The notes: generated by a model from the letters alone, not told the origin. Numbered from the stretch's first letter, positions 50,713 through 60,037 are shown. The stretch: 64,000 nucleotides of DNA from Prevotella sp. (GCA_017478025.1 JAFVGZ010000027.1:1-64000), one strand, 5' to 3'. Made by a program: numbers and translations.

Positions 50713-52272
50713 ATGCGACACAAACAACTTCTCGCAGCGCTGCTCGTCTCGACATCGCTGACCACACATGCCGTGACGTTCGATGAGTCCGTTCGTTACA
50801 GCAAGCTCGTCATGGATTCACGTCTCAATGACTTCTATGCCAACAAGAAGCAGATGGGCTTCGACGTGTATGATGCCAACGGCACAAAGATAAAGCCATC
50901 CGCCAATCCCTCTGCCTTGGGGCTGGACTACGTTCCGGGTCTGGTGGGCAAGGCGGTGCTTGAGGCTGCCGACTACTACAGTAGCAGGGACGAAGCATCT
51001 GCTCGCGGCTGGTATCTCACTATAGAGAATTTTGCCAACAGCCTCTATTCCACTGTTCCCACCTCTGGCGGTAGCCTCGACGACCTTGAGGCCGTCAAGA
51101 TCTATGCTGGGCTATACGACCTCTCACAAGGTGCATTTGCCCCTGTTGCCAAGAGTTCCACGCCCTCCAATGCCGTTACCGCCATGCAGCGTGCCGCCAA
51201 GGGACTGAAGGCTCACGACAACGCTTACAGCATTGCGGCCTCCGTGAAGAGCGATGCCGCAGGGGGATGGTACCACAAGAGCAGCTATCCCAATCAGCTG
51301 TGGCTTGACGGACAGTATATGGGACCGGCTTTGCTGGCACAGTTTGTCACCCTTAACGCCCGCAGCAGCAGCGGCGAGATAGTAAAGACAGACTTCGCTA
51401 AACCGTGGGAAGTAATCATGAAGCAGTTTGACATCACGTGGCGATACCTGTGGAACGAGGAAGCAGGGCTGCTCTATCATGCCTTCTCAGCCACTCCGAC
51501 GGCCTCCACCTCGTCAGCAGCATGGGGAGAGGCAGGCGTTTATCACTCAAAGGAATTCTGGGGCAGGGCCGAGGGATGGTATATCTTTGCCCTTGTCGAT
51601 ATCCTGGAGCAGATGCAGATGGCCGGTCTGACAGCCTCTGCCGACTATGCCACGCTCCGCGGGTACCTGAACAAGATGGCTGCAGGCCTTGTAGCCAAGC
51701 AGGACCCACAGACAGGATGCTGGTATCAGCTGCTGAACCACGACGGTTCCTTCTCTGCAGACACGTACAAGGGAAAGAAGTACAGCGCCGTCAGCAACTA
51801 CATAGAGTCATCGGCAACGGCTATCTTCATTGCCGCTTTCCTCAAGGGACAGCGCTTAGGACTGTATGATGCAGACTATACAGCCGCTGCCAAGAAGGCC
51901 TACAGGGGTTTCGTGGAGAATTTCATCACCGATGACGGCAATGGCGGCGTACACCTCATAGGCTCATGCCGCTCCGCAGGACTCTGCGGCAGTAACAACC
52001 GCGACGGCTCTGCGGCCTACTATCTGCTGGGACCGGACGTGTCAGTAGTGACGGCAAATGACAAACAGACAGAGGGCAAGGTGCTGGGAGCATTCATCAT
52101 GGCTGCGGTAGAGTATGAGCGATTGGCTGATGCCACAGGCATTGCACAGGTGACTTATAAGGCGTATATGGACAACAAGGAGAACACACGAAAGGTGCTC
52201 AGCCATAACGCCGTCGTCATCACCACACCCGAAGGCACATACGGCGCAAACGGGGAAACCGGAATACGATGA
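50713..52272 (+). CDS. Unsaturated galacturonyl/rhamnogalacturonyl hydrolase (GH105)
   Basis: 519 residues with a signal peptide (MRHKQLLAALLVSTSLTTHA). The six-hairpin alpha/alpha barrel of GH88/GH105 is recognised by NQLWLDGQYMGPALLAQF, which has the catalytic Asp, and by SKEFWGRAEGWYIFALVDIL. Later segments CWYQLLNHDGSF and YIESSATAIFIAAFLKGQRL also fit. These enzymes hydrate the double bond left by pectate or rhamnogalacturonan lyases, releasing the unsaturated sugar. It would work after the PL1 enzyme encoded at 56060. The C-terminus ends in VITTPEGTYGANGETGIR without a clear sorting module. Confidence 0.87.
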   Translation: MRHKQLLAALLVSTSLTTHAVTFDESVRYSKLVMDSRLNDFYANKKQMGFDVYDANGTKIKPSANPSALGLDYVPGLVGKAVLEAADYYSSRDEASARGWYLTIENFANSLYSTVPTSGGSLDDLEAVKIYAGLYDLSQGAFAPVAKSSTPSNAVTAMQRAAKGLKAHDNAYSIAASVKSDAAGGWYHKSSYPNQLWLDGQYMGPALLAQFVTLNARSSSGEIVKTDFAKPWEVIMKQFDITWRYLWNEEAGLLYHAFSATPTASTSSAAWGEAGVYHSKEFWGRAEGWYIFALVDILEQMQMAGLTASADYATLRGYLNKMAAGLVAKQDPQTGCWYQLLNHDGSFSADTYKGKKYSAVSNYIESSATAIFIAAFLKGQRLGLYDADYTAAAKKAYRGFVENFITDDGNGGVHLIGSCRSAGLCGSNNRDGSAAYYLLGPDVSVVTANDKQTEGKVLGAFIMAAVEYERLADATGIAQVTYKAYMDNKENTRKVLSHNAVVITTPEGTYGANGETGIR

Positions 52273-52299
52273 TATTCTGTTTCCGAGATATCGATGATT

Positions 52300-52380
52300 T
52301 GGCAATTCGACATGTCGATATGTCGGTATGTCGATATGTCGATAATTTGTTAATTCGTTAATTTGATAATTCGTTAATTT
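52300..52380. repeat. ATGTCGAT-type octamer repeats and AT-rich words before ettA
   Basis: Five ATGTCGAT/ATGTCGGT words in tandem (about 52310-52353) followed by TAATTTGTTAATTCGTTAAT and TTGATAATTCGTTAATTTG, the AT-rich part of the composite repeat. It ends exactly at the TTG (52379) that can start ettA. There is no GC-rich core in this copy. Confidence 0.7.
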
Positions 52381-52387
52381 GAATCCC

Positions 52388-54073
52388 GTGGACGAAAAGA
52401 AGATTATTTTTTCAATGGTGGGGGTCAGCAAGATTATCCCACAGAACCAGAAACAGATACTTAAGAACATATACCTCTCCTTCTTCTATGGTGCCAAGAT
52501 AGGCATTGTGGGTCTGAACGGTGCCGGTAAGTCAACTCTGATGAAGATCATCGCCGGCCTGGAGCAGCCCACGCAGGGCGAGGTGGTGTGGAGCCCCGGA
52601 TATACCGTAGGCTACCTGCCACAGGACCCGCCGCTTGATGAGAGCAAGAGCGTGATGGACAACGTGCGCGAAGGCGTGCAGTATGTCTATGACGCGCTGA
52701 AGGAGTATGACGAGATAAACGAGAAATTCGGCCTGGAGGAGTACTACGGCGACCCCGACAAGATGGACAAGCTGATGCAGCGACAGGCTGAAGTGCAGGA
52801 CATCATCGACTCCACCGATGCGTGGAACATGGACTCCAAGCTGGAGCGCGCTATGGCAGCCCTCCATTGTCCCCCCGGCGACAGCAGCGTGACAACGCTC
52901 TCCGGCGGTGAGAGAAGGCGTGTGGCACTGTGCCGCCTGCTCCTGCAGAAGCCCGACGTGCTGCTCCTCGACGAGCCCACGAACCATCTGGATGCCGAGT
53001 CCATCGACTGGCTGGAGCAGCACCTGCAGCAGTATGAGGGTACCGTCATTGCCGTTACCCACGACCGTTACTTCCTCGACGATGTGTCGGAGTGGATTCT
53101 GGAGCTGGACCGTGGCGAGGGAATACCCTGGAAGGGCAACTACTCCTCATGGCTTGACCAGAAGACTCAGCGCATGGCACAGGAAGAGAAGACCGCCTCT
53201 AAGCGCCAGAAGGCCCTGCAGCGCGAGCTGGAGTGGATACGCATGGCTCCGAAGGCTCGTCAGGCTAAGGGTAAGGCACGTCTGAATTCATACGATGCGA
53301 TGCTCAACGAAGAGCAGAAGGAGCGCGAGGAGAAGCTGGAGATATTCATCCCCAACGGCCCGCGCCTGGGCAACAAGGTGCTGGAGGCCAAGGGTGTGGC
53401 GAAGGCTTACGGCGACAAGGTGCTGTTCCGCGACCTCAACTTCATGCTGCCGCCTAACGGCATCGTGGGCGTGATAGGCCCTAACGGAGCGGGCAAGACC
53501 ACCCTCTTCCGCCTCATCATGGGACTGGAGCAGCCTGACGCAGGCACATTCGAGGTGGGCGAAACGGTGAAGTTGGCCTACGTGGATCAGCAGCATAAGG
53601 ACATAGACCCCAAGAAGAGCGTCTATGACGTGGTGAGTCAGGGCGTGGAGACCTTCCGCATGGGAGGCCGCGATGTAAATGCCCGCGCCTATCTGTCACG
53701 CTTCAACTTCTCCGGCAATGACCAGGGAAAGCTCTGCGGCGTCCTCTCCGGCGGTGAGCGCAACCGCCTGCAACTGGCTCTGGCGCTGAAGCAGGAGGGC
53801 AATGTGCTGCTGCTCGATGAGCCTACCAACGACATCGATGTGAACACCCTGCGCGCCCTGGAGGAAGGTCTGGAGGCTTTCGCAGGCTGTGCCGTGGTGA
53901 TAAGCCACGACCGCTGGTTCCTCGACCGCATCTGCACCCACATCCTGGCATACGAAGGCGACGGCAATGTATTCTTCTTTGAAGGCTCATACTCCGACTA
54001 TGAGATCAACAAGGCACGACGCCTCGGCACCGACGAGATAAAGCGTCCGCGCTACAGAAAGCTGTTGGAATAG
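52388..54073 (+). CDS. ettA: ABC-F translation factor EttA
   Basis: 561 residues from GTG at 52388 (VDEKKIIFSMVGVSKIIPQN); a TTG at 52379, given by a repeat, would add three residues. There are two ATPase cassettes without membrane segments: Walker A GLNGAGKST and GPNGAGKTT, signatures LSGGERRRVALCRLLL and LSGGERNRLQLALAL, and Walker B VLLLDEPTNHLD and VLLLDEPTNDID. An arm/linker region (about 240-320) is rich in Lys, Arg and Glu. ABC-F proteins bind the ribosomal E site; EttA couples initiation to the ATP level. The GTG is favoured because homologues begin with a short stretch before KKIIFSM. Confidence 0.9.
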   Translation: MDEKKIIFSMVGVSKIIPQNQKQILKNIYLSFFYGAKIGIVGLNGAGKSTLMKIIAGLEQPTQGEVVWSPGYTVGYLPQDPPLDESKSVMDNVREGVQYVYDALKEYDEINEKFGLEEYYGDPDKMDKLMQRQAEVQDIIDSTDAWNMDSKLERAMAALHCPPGDSSVTTLSGGERRRVALCRLLLQKPDVLLLDEPTNHLDAESIDWLEQHLQQYEGTVIAVTHDRYFLDDVSEWILELDRGEGIPWKGNYSSWLDQKTQRMAQEEKTASKRQKALQRELEWIRMAPKARQAKGKARLNSYDAMLNEEQKEREEKLEIFIPNGPRLGNKVLEAKGVAKAYGDKVLFRDLNFMLPPNGIVGVIGPNGAGKTTLFRLIMGLEQPDAGTFEVGETVKLAYVDQQHKDIDPKKSVYDVVSQGVETFRMGGRDVNARAYLSRFNFSGNDQGKLCGVLSGGERNRLQLALALKQEGNVLLLDEPTNDIDVNTLRALEEGLEAFAGCAVVISHDRWFLDRICTHILAYEGDGNVFFFEGSYSDYEINKARRLGTDEIKRPRYRKLLE

Positions 54074-54082
54074 AGATTATAA

Positions 54083-54225
54083 GGAGTTAGAGGGAGATAG
54101 AAGGAGATAGAAGGAGTTAGAGGACATATGTTTTTATGTGTGTATAGGCACAAATGGACACAAGTATTGTCCTCTATCTCCTTCTGACTTCCTCCGACTC
54201 CCTCTAACTTCTTCTATCTATTTCG
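54083..54225. repeat. Purine/pyrimidine inverted repeat between ettA and fic
   Basis: GGAGTTAGAGGGAGATAGAA and related words (54086-54123) are the complement of TCCTCTATCTCCTTCTGACT and related words (54169-54222). The middle, about 45 bp, is unrelated. The gene ends converge here, so it may act as a joint terminator as well as being a repeat. Confidence 0.6.
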
Positions 54226-54254
54226 CAAGTTCGACTTGCGAAATACTGCCCTTT

Positions 54255-55034
54255 TCAGAAGAACATCACGCTACGTGTGTTCCTGCGTTTCTGCGCCAGT
54301 TCCGATGTCATTCGGTCTATGGCCACACGAAAGAAGAACGACGTAAGATACTCATCAGTGCCCTCTGTGCGTATTAGCCGGAGGGCATTGATGTATTCCG
54401 CCCGTTCCTTGACATCTATAATCAGCAATGGGTGACCGGCTCTGAGCAGTATAAAGTTTGACAACAGTCGTCCCGTGCGTCCGTTGCCGTCCCTGAACGG
54501 ATGCAGATACTCATAGTAACCGTGCCATTTTGCCGCTACCACAAGTGGGTGTTGCCCATCGGCAATGGCTCGCTCCGTAGCCTCCATCAACTTCGGCACA
54601 CGCGCTATGAGCGTCTCGTGATCACCAAAGACGGTATCGCCGGCAGCCATATCATCGGTGGTATATTCCCCCGCGACAGCCCCGGGCACACGATAGGAAA
54701 GGGTGTGCTCCATAATCAGGCGGTTCACCTCCTTCAGCAAAGCCTCGTTGAAGGGGTGCTCAAGATGGGACACCACATAGTCGAAGGCACGCAGATGGTC
54801 TGACATCTCCACACACTCAAGCAGCGTATGGCCCACAGGAACCATCGACATACCCTGTTCGCGCAGCATACGCGTATCATCAACGGTAAACGAGTTGCCC
54901 TCTATGGCACACGAGTGGGTGGAGAACATGATGCCATTGTACTCCATCCATTCATGCCGGTCCATCTTGTCTGCCAGCAAGCTCTGATACTCACTGCGCA
55001 CCTGTTCGTATTTACTTATTTCTTCTTCAAACAC
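54255..55034 (-). CDS. Fic-domain protein (probable AMP transferase)
   Basis: 259 residues. The Fic active-site motif is HPFRDGNGRTGR (catalytic His, with Asp/Glu-type Mg2+ ligand Asp). An inhibitory (S/T)xxxE(G/N) motif, SCAIEGN, lies in the N-terminal part, making it a self-inhibited class II Fic protein. Such enzymes transfer AMP to Tyr, Ser or Thr of target proteins; the target is not readable. The start codon is GTG at 55034. A -7 box at 55040-55047 predicts transcription starting at or next to it, so the mRNA may be leaderless. There is no antitoxin gene next to it, in line with built-in inhibition. Confidence 0.87.
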   Translation of the reverse strand: MFEEEISKYEQVRSEYQSLLADKMDRHEWMEYNGIMFSTHSCAIEGNSFTVDDTRMLREQGMSMVPVGHTLLECVEMSDHLRAFDYVVSHLEHPFNEALLKEVNRLIMEHTLSYRVPGAVAGEYTTDDMAAGDTVFGDHETLIARVPKLMEATERAIADGQHPLVVAAKWHGYYEYLHPFRDGNGRTGRLLSNFILLRAGHPLLIIDVKERAEYINALRLIRTEGTDEYLTSFFFRVAIDRMTSELAQKRRNTRSVMFF

Positions 55035-55039
55035 GGTCG

Positions 55040-55047
55040 CAAAGTTA
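55040..55047 (-). promoter_or_regulatory. -7 box for the fic gene
   Basis: TAACTTTG on the minus strand, ending 5 bp before the GTG at 55034. Confidence 0.5.
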
Positions 55048-55154
55048 ATACCTTTTTTTATCTAATGCAAGTAAAAAAAGGAATTTATCTCACTGACTAC
55101 CTGTTAAAAGGTTATAAAACATCGCACACGTGCGGATATTTGAGAAATTATGAT

Positions 55155-55162
55155 TAATTTTG
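55155..55162 (+). promoter_or_regulatory. -7 box for the DUF4294 gene
   Basis: TAATTTTG, 46 bp before the ATG at 55209. Divergent from the fic promoter. Confidence 0.5.
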
Positions 55163-55208
55163 CAACGAGATTGGGCACTACGGCTCTTTGGGCCGCAACA
55201 GTCCCTCG

Positions 55209-55871
55209 ATGAACGTGCGAAGCATTAGCATCATCATATTATCCATACTCCTGGCTCTGCCCACGATGGCGCAGAAGCACAAGAGGGTGAACCCTGAAGA
55301 CCGGCAGGTGGACATGAACAGTCCCACCTTCGTACCGATGGTCAGGGTAAGCAAGGTGCTTGACCCCGCACCCGCAGAGGGCACAACGGCAGACAGCATA
55401 CAGTACATGGAGATGAGCAACGTCTATGTCTATGCGCCGATGGAGTTCAAGAACGAGAAGCAGCGCAAGGCCTACAACCGCCTGGTGCAGAACGTAAAGA
55501 AGGTGCTGCCAATAGCCAAGGAGGTGAACCGCGCCGTGCTGGAGACATACGAATATCTGCTCACCCTGCCCGACGACAAGGCGCGACAGGAGCACATGAA
55601 GAAGGTGGAGAAGGATATCAAGGCCGACTACACGCCGCGCATGAAGAAGCTGACATACTCACAGGGCAAACTGCTCATCAAGCTCATCTATCGTGAGACC
55701 AACTCCTCGTCCTACGAACTAGTGAAAGCCTTCCTCGGCAGCACCAGGGCAGCGTTCTATCAGGCCTTCGCATGGATGTTCGGAGCAAGCCTGAAGAAGG
55801 AATATGACCCGCAAGGCAAAGACCGCCTAACGGAGCGAGTGGTAAGACTCGTAGAGGCAGGGCAGCTGTAG
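55209..55871 (+). CDS. DUF4294-family secreted protein
   Basis: 220 residues from the ATG at 55209, which opens a signal peptide (MNVRSISIIILSILLALPTM). The conserved part starts MSNVYVYAPMEFKNEKQRKA and runs through RLVQNVKKVLPIAKEVNRAV and YSQGKLLIKLIYRETNSSSY to the C-terminus. This is the DUF4294 family, common in Bacteroidetes and of unknown function. It is mostly helical and periplasmic. A TTG at 55188 in frame would add seven residues and is less likely. The neighbours (fic, PL1) give no clue to its role. Confidence 0.85.
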   Translation: MNVRSISIIILSILLALPTMAQKHKRVNPEDRQVDMNSPTFVPMVRVSKVLDPAPAEGTTADSIQYMEMSNVYVYAPMEFKNEKQRKAYNRLVQNVKKVLPIAKEVNRAVLETYEYLLTLPDDKARQEHMKKVEKDIKADYTPRMKKLTYSQGKLLIKLIYRETNSSSYELVKAFLGSTRAAFYQAFAWMFGASLKKEYDPQGKDRLTERVVRLVEAGQL

Positions 55872-55889
55872 CTACACACGGCATGTAAA

Positions 55890-55938
55890 CCCAGGGCGCT
55901 GCCCTGGGCTATATGCTTTTGCCCTTTCAGGGCGCGCT
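55890..55938. terminator. Hairpin pair after DUF4294 (terminator or dispersed repeat)
   Basis: CCCAGGGC-GCT-GCCCTGGG (55890-55908), then TATATGCTTTT, then GCCCT-TTC-AGGGC. The first hairpin plus T-rich stretch could terminate transcription. The pairing of two similar hairpins is also typical of a dispersed repeat. Confidence 0.6.
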
Positions 55939-56059
55939 AACCGATGTCACAGAATACAATATGTAGTTCTAAAACACCAAACTACACAGATGCCCTGCAC
56001 TGACCGCCGGTGCGACAGAAAGCAATATGAAACTCTAAAACACTAAACAATATAACTCG

Positions 56060-58795
56060 ATGAAAGCAAGACACTTATTTATCTCATGCGCCGCAATGCT
56101 CCTTTCCGCTGGCATGCAGGCCCAGAAGATTGACTTCAACAACCAAGCCAATGCCAATAACACTTCAAGCGGCTACACCGGATGGAACCCAATACAACTG
56201 ACCGGCGAACAGACATCGTCGATGACCATCGATGGGGTTACTGTCACAATAGGTCACGGAGCGGGAACACAGGCCACAAAGGTAAAATCCAACTGGTATG
56301 CCAACGGTGTGAACAAAGGTTCTGCTTTCACCGAAGAGAGCAAACTGGTATGCGACGGCATCTATGGCATGATGGCCGACGATGACTATGGGCCCTATGG
56401 CAAGACCACGGCAAGGGTTGCCATCAGCGTGAAAATTAAAGGTCTGTCGGCAGGAACGCACGGCGTGATGGCCTATCATAACTATGTAGATGGAGGAACA
56501 GTGACACTGCCCACCATCGGAGTGGCTGTGAACGGAGTGACCAAACAGACAGGCATAGTCCAGACCCAACGCGAGATGACGATGAGTGCTGCTGCACATA
56601 GCTTTGTAAGTTTTGAGGTAGCATCTGCCGACGAAGAGGTAGAACTGACATATTTCTCTGAGCCCGCTGACGGTACGGACTATTCCACAACTTATTTCTA
56701 TATCAACTCACTCGAGATAGGCGGCGACAATGCCGACAACCTGGTGCAGAACCCATATCCTACGAATCAGGACTATCACGTAGATGCAGACAACGGCAGC
56801 TTTACTTTCACATGGACTCCAGCCGTGAACACTCCTACCAAACACACGTTCTATATGGGAACCAACGAGAGCGAAGTAGATGGGGCAACCACTGGCGGTG
56901 AAGAGACCACGGAGGCACAGCTGACGAAGACCGGACTGTCGCCCGTGAACACCTACTACTGGCGCGTGGACGAAACCATCAATGGCGTCACATATAAAGG
57001 AAAGGTATTCTGTTTCCGCCCACGCAGACTGGCTTTCCCCGGAGCCGACGGTGCCGGTAAGTATGCTGTGGGAGGTCGAGACGGTATAGTTTATCATGTG
57101 ACGAGCCTCAATGACGATAGCAGCGAGGGCACTCTGCGCTACGGACTGGAAACACTGAAAGGTCCGCGCACCATTGTATTCGATGTAAGCGGTGCAATAC
57201 AGCTCACCAAGACACTGACCTGTAACGATAAGAACGTGACCATAGCCGGACAGACAGCTCCCGGCATCGGTATCATGCTGCGCGATGAGGACTTCGGAGC
57301 CAACAGCGACGACGGTATCACACGATTCATACGCTTCCGTTATGGACACGGAGACGACTGGAACGGCACATCCAAGAACCTCAATACAGGCAACGCAGCA
57401 GGCCTCTCGGCCAACTATGGCATCATGGATCACTGCCTCTTAGGATGGGGAAGCGACGAAACTTTCTCTTCACGTGGCGCAAAGAATATCTCTTTCCAGT
57501 ATAATATCATCGGTGAATCACTCAACCAGAACGGTCACAAGAACTACTGGGAAGATAATCCCAGCGTGCAGCACGGCTATGCAGCCACCATCGGAGGCGA
57601 GATAGGATCGATGCACCATAACCTTCTGGCTCACAACGAAGGCCGTAACTGGAGTCTGGGAGGCGGTCTGGATGGAGACGCACACTTCGCCGGACGACTG
57701 AACATCTACAACAACGTATGCTTCAACTGGGGCAAACGCGCTACAGACGGCGGTGCACACAACGTGAATTTCGTGAACAACTATTACAAGAAAGGCCCCT
57801 CAACAACGCAGGACTTTATCCTCTCAGCAGACCACGAGGACGATTTCGCCGGTACACAACAGTACTATGTCTCCGGCAATCTGCGCGTTAGCCAGGACGG
57901 CGCAACGAAGAAGGAAGATACACTCAACGATACATACCGCACTACTATAAAGAACGGAGTGACCGTAAACTATGACACATTCGTAAGCAATCCATTCGAA
58001 TGCTGGAGCGTGGAGGGTGACATCGAGACAGCAGAGGCTGCATTCATGAATGTTCTTTCGTTGGCTGGATGTAACTATCAGAGCCTGGACAGAAACGAGG
58101 CACGACTGGTACAGGAAACCCGCGACGGTACTTACACCAAGACCGGCAGCCGTTCGGGCAAGGCAGGCTTGATAGACAAAGAGAGCGACTCAGAAGGATG
58201 GGACGGTCTGGGCATCATAACCGAGACACGCCCGGCTAACTGGGACACAGATGGCGACGGTATTCCTAACTGGTTTGAAGAGGCAAGAGGCTGGGATGCA
58301 GCGGTTGCAAACAATAATGTCTATAATGAGAGTACCTGTTACACCAACTTGGAGGACTACCTCAACTGGCTCGCAGTGCCGCACTTCAGCATTCAGGCAG
58401 GCGCTACGCAGACCGTCAACCTGCGCGATTTCTTTGCCGGATACCCCGAGACAGCGACCTTTACCGCAGCAGCACCCGCACCGACATACGGCGGCGGCAG
58501 CGATGCTCCATGCACCGCGACCGTCAATGGCGCTACGATGACAGTAACGGCAGGCAGCGGCAACGCCCTCGCAACAGTACGTGTGACCGCCACAGCAGGC
58601 GATATCTCACTGACACGCGACTTTAACATACACATCAACGGAGGCACTACAGGCATCCAGCAGGTGCAGACACCGGCTAAGGAGGCAACCAAACAGAATG
58701 CATACAGCAACAAGCGCTATAACATTGCCGGCCAAAGAGTGTCTCAGACATACAACGGCATAGTGATGCAGAACGGCAAGAAGTACGTGCAGTAA
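56060..58795 (+). CDS. Secreted multidomain pectate lyase (PL1)
   Basis: 911 residues. After the signal peptide there is an N-terminal beta-sandwich (about 25-225) and a fibronectin-III-like domain (about 235-322: FTFTWTPAVNTPTKHTFYMG, NTYYWRVDETINGVTYKG). The PL1 beta-helix follows, starting LAFPGADGAGKYAVGGRDG and including TIAGQTAPGIGIMLRDEDFG, GIMDHCLLGWGSDETFSSRG and GGLDGDAHFAGRLNIYNNVC. Next are an Ig-like region (about 775-860) and a 35-residue C-terminal module (YNIAGQRVSQTYNGIVMQNG KKYVQ). It cleaves polygalacturonate by beta-elimination, giving the unsaturated ends used by GH105. The C-terminal module resembles those used for secretion or surface attachment. Confidence 0.88.
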   Translation: MKARHLFISCAAMLLSAGMQAQKIDFNNQANANNTSSGYTGWNPIQLTGEQTSSMTIDGVTVTIGHGAGTQATKVKSNWYANGVNKGSAFTEESKLVCDGIYGMMADDDYGPYGKTTARVAISVKIKGLSAGTHGVMAYHNYVDGGTVTLPTIGVAVNGVTKQTGIVQTQREMTMSAAAHSFVSFEVASADEEVELTYFSEPADGTDYSTTYFYINSLEIGGDNADNLVQNPYPTNQDYHVDADNGSFTFTWTPAVNTPTKHTFYMGTNESEVDGATTGGEETTEAQLTKTGLSPVNTYYWRVDETINGVTYKGKVFCFRPRRLAFPGADGAGKYAVGGRDGIVYHVTSLNDDSSEGTLRYGLETLKGPRTIVFDVSGAIQLTKTLTCNDKNVTIAGQTAPGIGIMLRDEDFGANSDDGITRFIRFRYGHGDDWNGTSKNLNTGNAAGLSANYGIMDHCLLGWGSDETFSSRGAKNISFQYNIIGESLNQNGHKNYWEDNPSVQHGYAATIGGEIGSMHHNLLAHNEGRNWSLGGGLDGDAHFAGRLNIYNNVCFNWGKRATDGGAHNVNFVNNYYKKGPSTTQDFILSADHEDDFAGTQQYYVSGNLRVSQDGATKKEDTLNDTYRTTIKNGVTVNYDTFVSNPFECWSVEGDIETAEAAFMNVLSLAGCNYQSLDRNEARLVQETRDGTYTKTGSRSGKAGLIDKESDSEGWDGLGIITETRPANWDTDGDGIPNWFEEARGWDAAVANNNVYNESTCYTNLEDYLNWLAVPHFSIQAGATQTVNLRDFFAGYPETATFTAAAPAPTYGGGSDAPCTATVNGATMTVTAGSGNALATVRVTATAGDISLTRDFNIHINGGTTGIQQVQTPAKEATKQNAYSNKRYNIAGQRVSQTYNGIVMQNGKKYVQ

Positions 58796-58837
58796 AAGTT
58801 TTTGGACATAAAAGAGCGATATGTCGCAAAAAAGTTG

Positions 58838-58845
58838 TAACTTTG
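58838..58845 (+). promoter_or_regulatory. -7 box for the DUF4369 lipoprotein gene
   Basis: TAACTTTG, 25 bp before the ATG at 58871. Confidence 0.55.
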
Positions 58846-58870
58846 CATGTTGATTACATACAGCGAAATT

Positions 58871-60037
58871 ATGAAACAAAGACTTTACATACTGCTCCCT
58901 GTAGCGCTGATGCTCATGGTCACAGCCTGCACAAACAGGAATTTCCATCTGGAAGGTAACATTACCGAGGCCGAGGACTCTATGCTCTTTCTGGAGCACA
59001 TGAGCCTCGACGGACCGGTACACGTGGACTCTGTGAAACTGAAAAAGGACGGTGCATTCTCCTTTAGCGAAGAGGCTGGAGAGGCACCGGAGTTCTACCG
59101 TCTGCGCATAGGAAACAGTATCATCAACCTCTCCGTAGATTCTACTGAGACGATAACCTTCAAGGCTTCCTATCCCACGATGGCCACACAGTATGAGGTA
59201 AGCGGCAGCGAGAACTGCGAAAAGATCAAGGAACTCTCGCTGATGCAGATGCAACTGCTGGCACGCGCCATTGCCATCGACAATGATGAGCGGTTGGGAG
59301 TGAAGCAGGTGGAGGACTCGGTGAACCGTCTCGTGGAGGGTTACAAGGACATCGTGAGGAACAATTACATCTTCAAGGAGCCTCAGAAGGCCTACTCTTA
59401 CTTTGCCCTCTTCCAGACATTGGGCGGACGGCTGATCTTCAATCCTCATGAGTCAGACATGGATATACGCACCTTTGCAGCGGTTGCAACTGCCTGGGAC
59501 TCATACTACCCAGGTGCCGTGCGCGGCGAAAACCTTCACAACATCGCCATCGAGGGACTGAAGGTGCTGCGTGCTAACCAGGTAAAGCGCTATGGTCCGG
59601 CCATCGATGTAGATAAACTGGAGGTGACCGGCGTCATTGACGTGCCGCTGAAAGACAACAAGGGAGCCCAAAGATCGCTGAAAGAGCTGAAGGGCAAGGT
59701 CGTATTGCTGGATTTCCATGCCTTCGCAATGAAAGGCTCCACGGAGCGCATCATGATGCTGCGCGAACTATATAATAAGTATCACGCGCAAGGGCTGGAG
59801 GTTTATCAGGTATCTGTAGATCCTGATGAGCACTTCTGGAAGACCCAGACGGCGGCATTACCGTGGATAAATGTCTATGACCCCAACGGTGTGAACTCCA
59901 CATATCTGCAGCGATACAACGTGCAGAACATACCGACGTTCTTCCTCATAGACCGCAACAACACGCTCTATAAGCGCGACGCACAAGTGAAAGACCTGGA
60001 AGCAGAGATAGAAAAACTGCTGAAAGGAAATCAGTAA
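58871..60037 (+). CDS. DUF4369/thioredoxin-fold lipoprotein lacking the CxxC
   Basis: 388 residues. The lipobox (MLMVTAC) places the acylated Cys at about residue 20. An N-terminal DUF4369-type domain (FHLEGNITEAEDSMLFLEHM) is followed by a helical region and a C-terminal AhpC/TlpA thioredoxin fold (about 265-385). There, where LLDFWATWC-PPC is expected, the sequence reads VVLLDFHAFAMKGSTERIMM, so both cysteines are gone. The cis-Pro region IPTFFLIDRNN remains. It may be a binding or scaffold protein rather than a redox enzyme. A type-C repeat begins at its stop. The start at 58871 is preferred over 58847 because it opens the signal peptide. Confidence 0.8.
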   Translation: MKQRLYILLPVALMLMVTACTNRNFHLEGNITEAEDSMLFLEHMSLDGPVHVDSVKLKKDGAFSFSEEAGEAPEFYRLRIGNSIINLSVDSTETITFKASYPTMATQYEVSGSENCEKIKELSLMQMQLLARAIAIDNDERLGVKQVEDSVNRLVEGYKDIVRNNYIFKEPQKAYSYFALFQTLGGRLIFNPHESDMDIRTFAAVATAWDSYYPGAVRGENLHNIAIEGLKVLRANQVKRYGPAIDVDKLEVTGVIDVPLKDNKGAQRSLKELKGKVVLLDFHAFAMKGSTERIMMLRELYNKYHAQGLEVYQVSVDPDEHFWKTQTAALPWINVYDPNGVNSTYLQRYNVQNIPTFFLIDRNNTLYKRDAQVKDLEAEIEKLLKGNQ

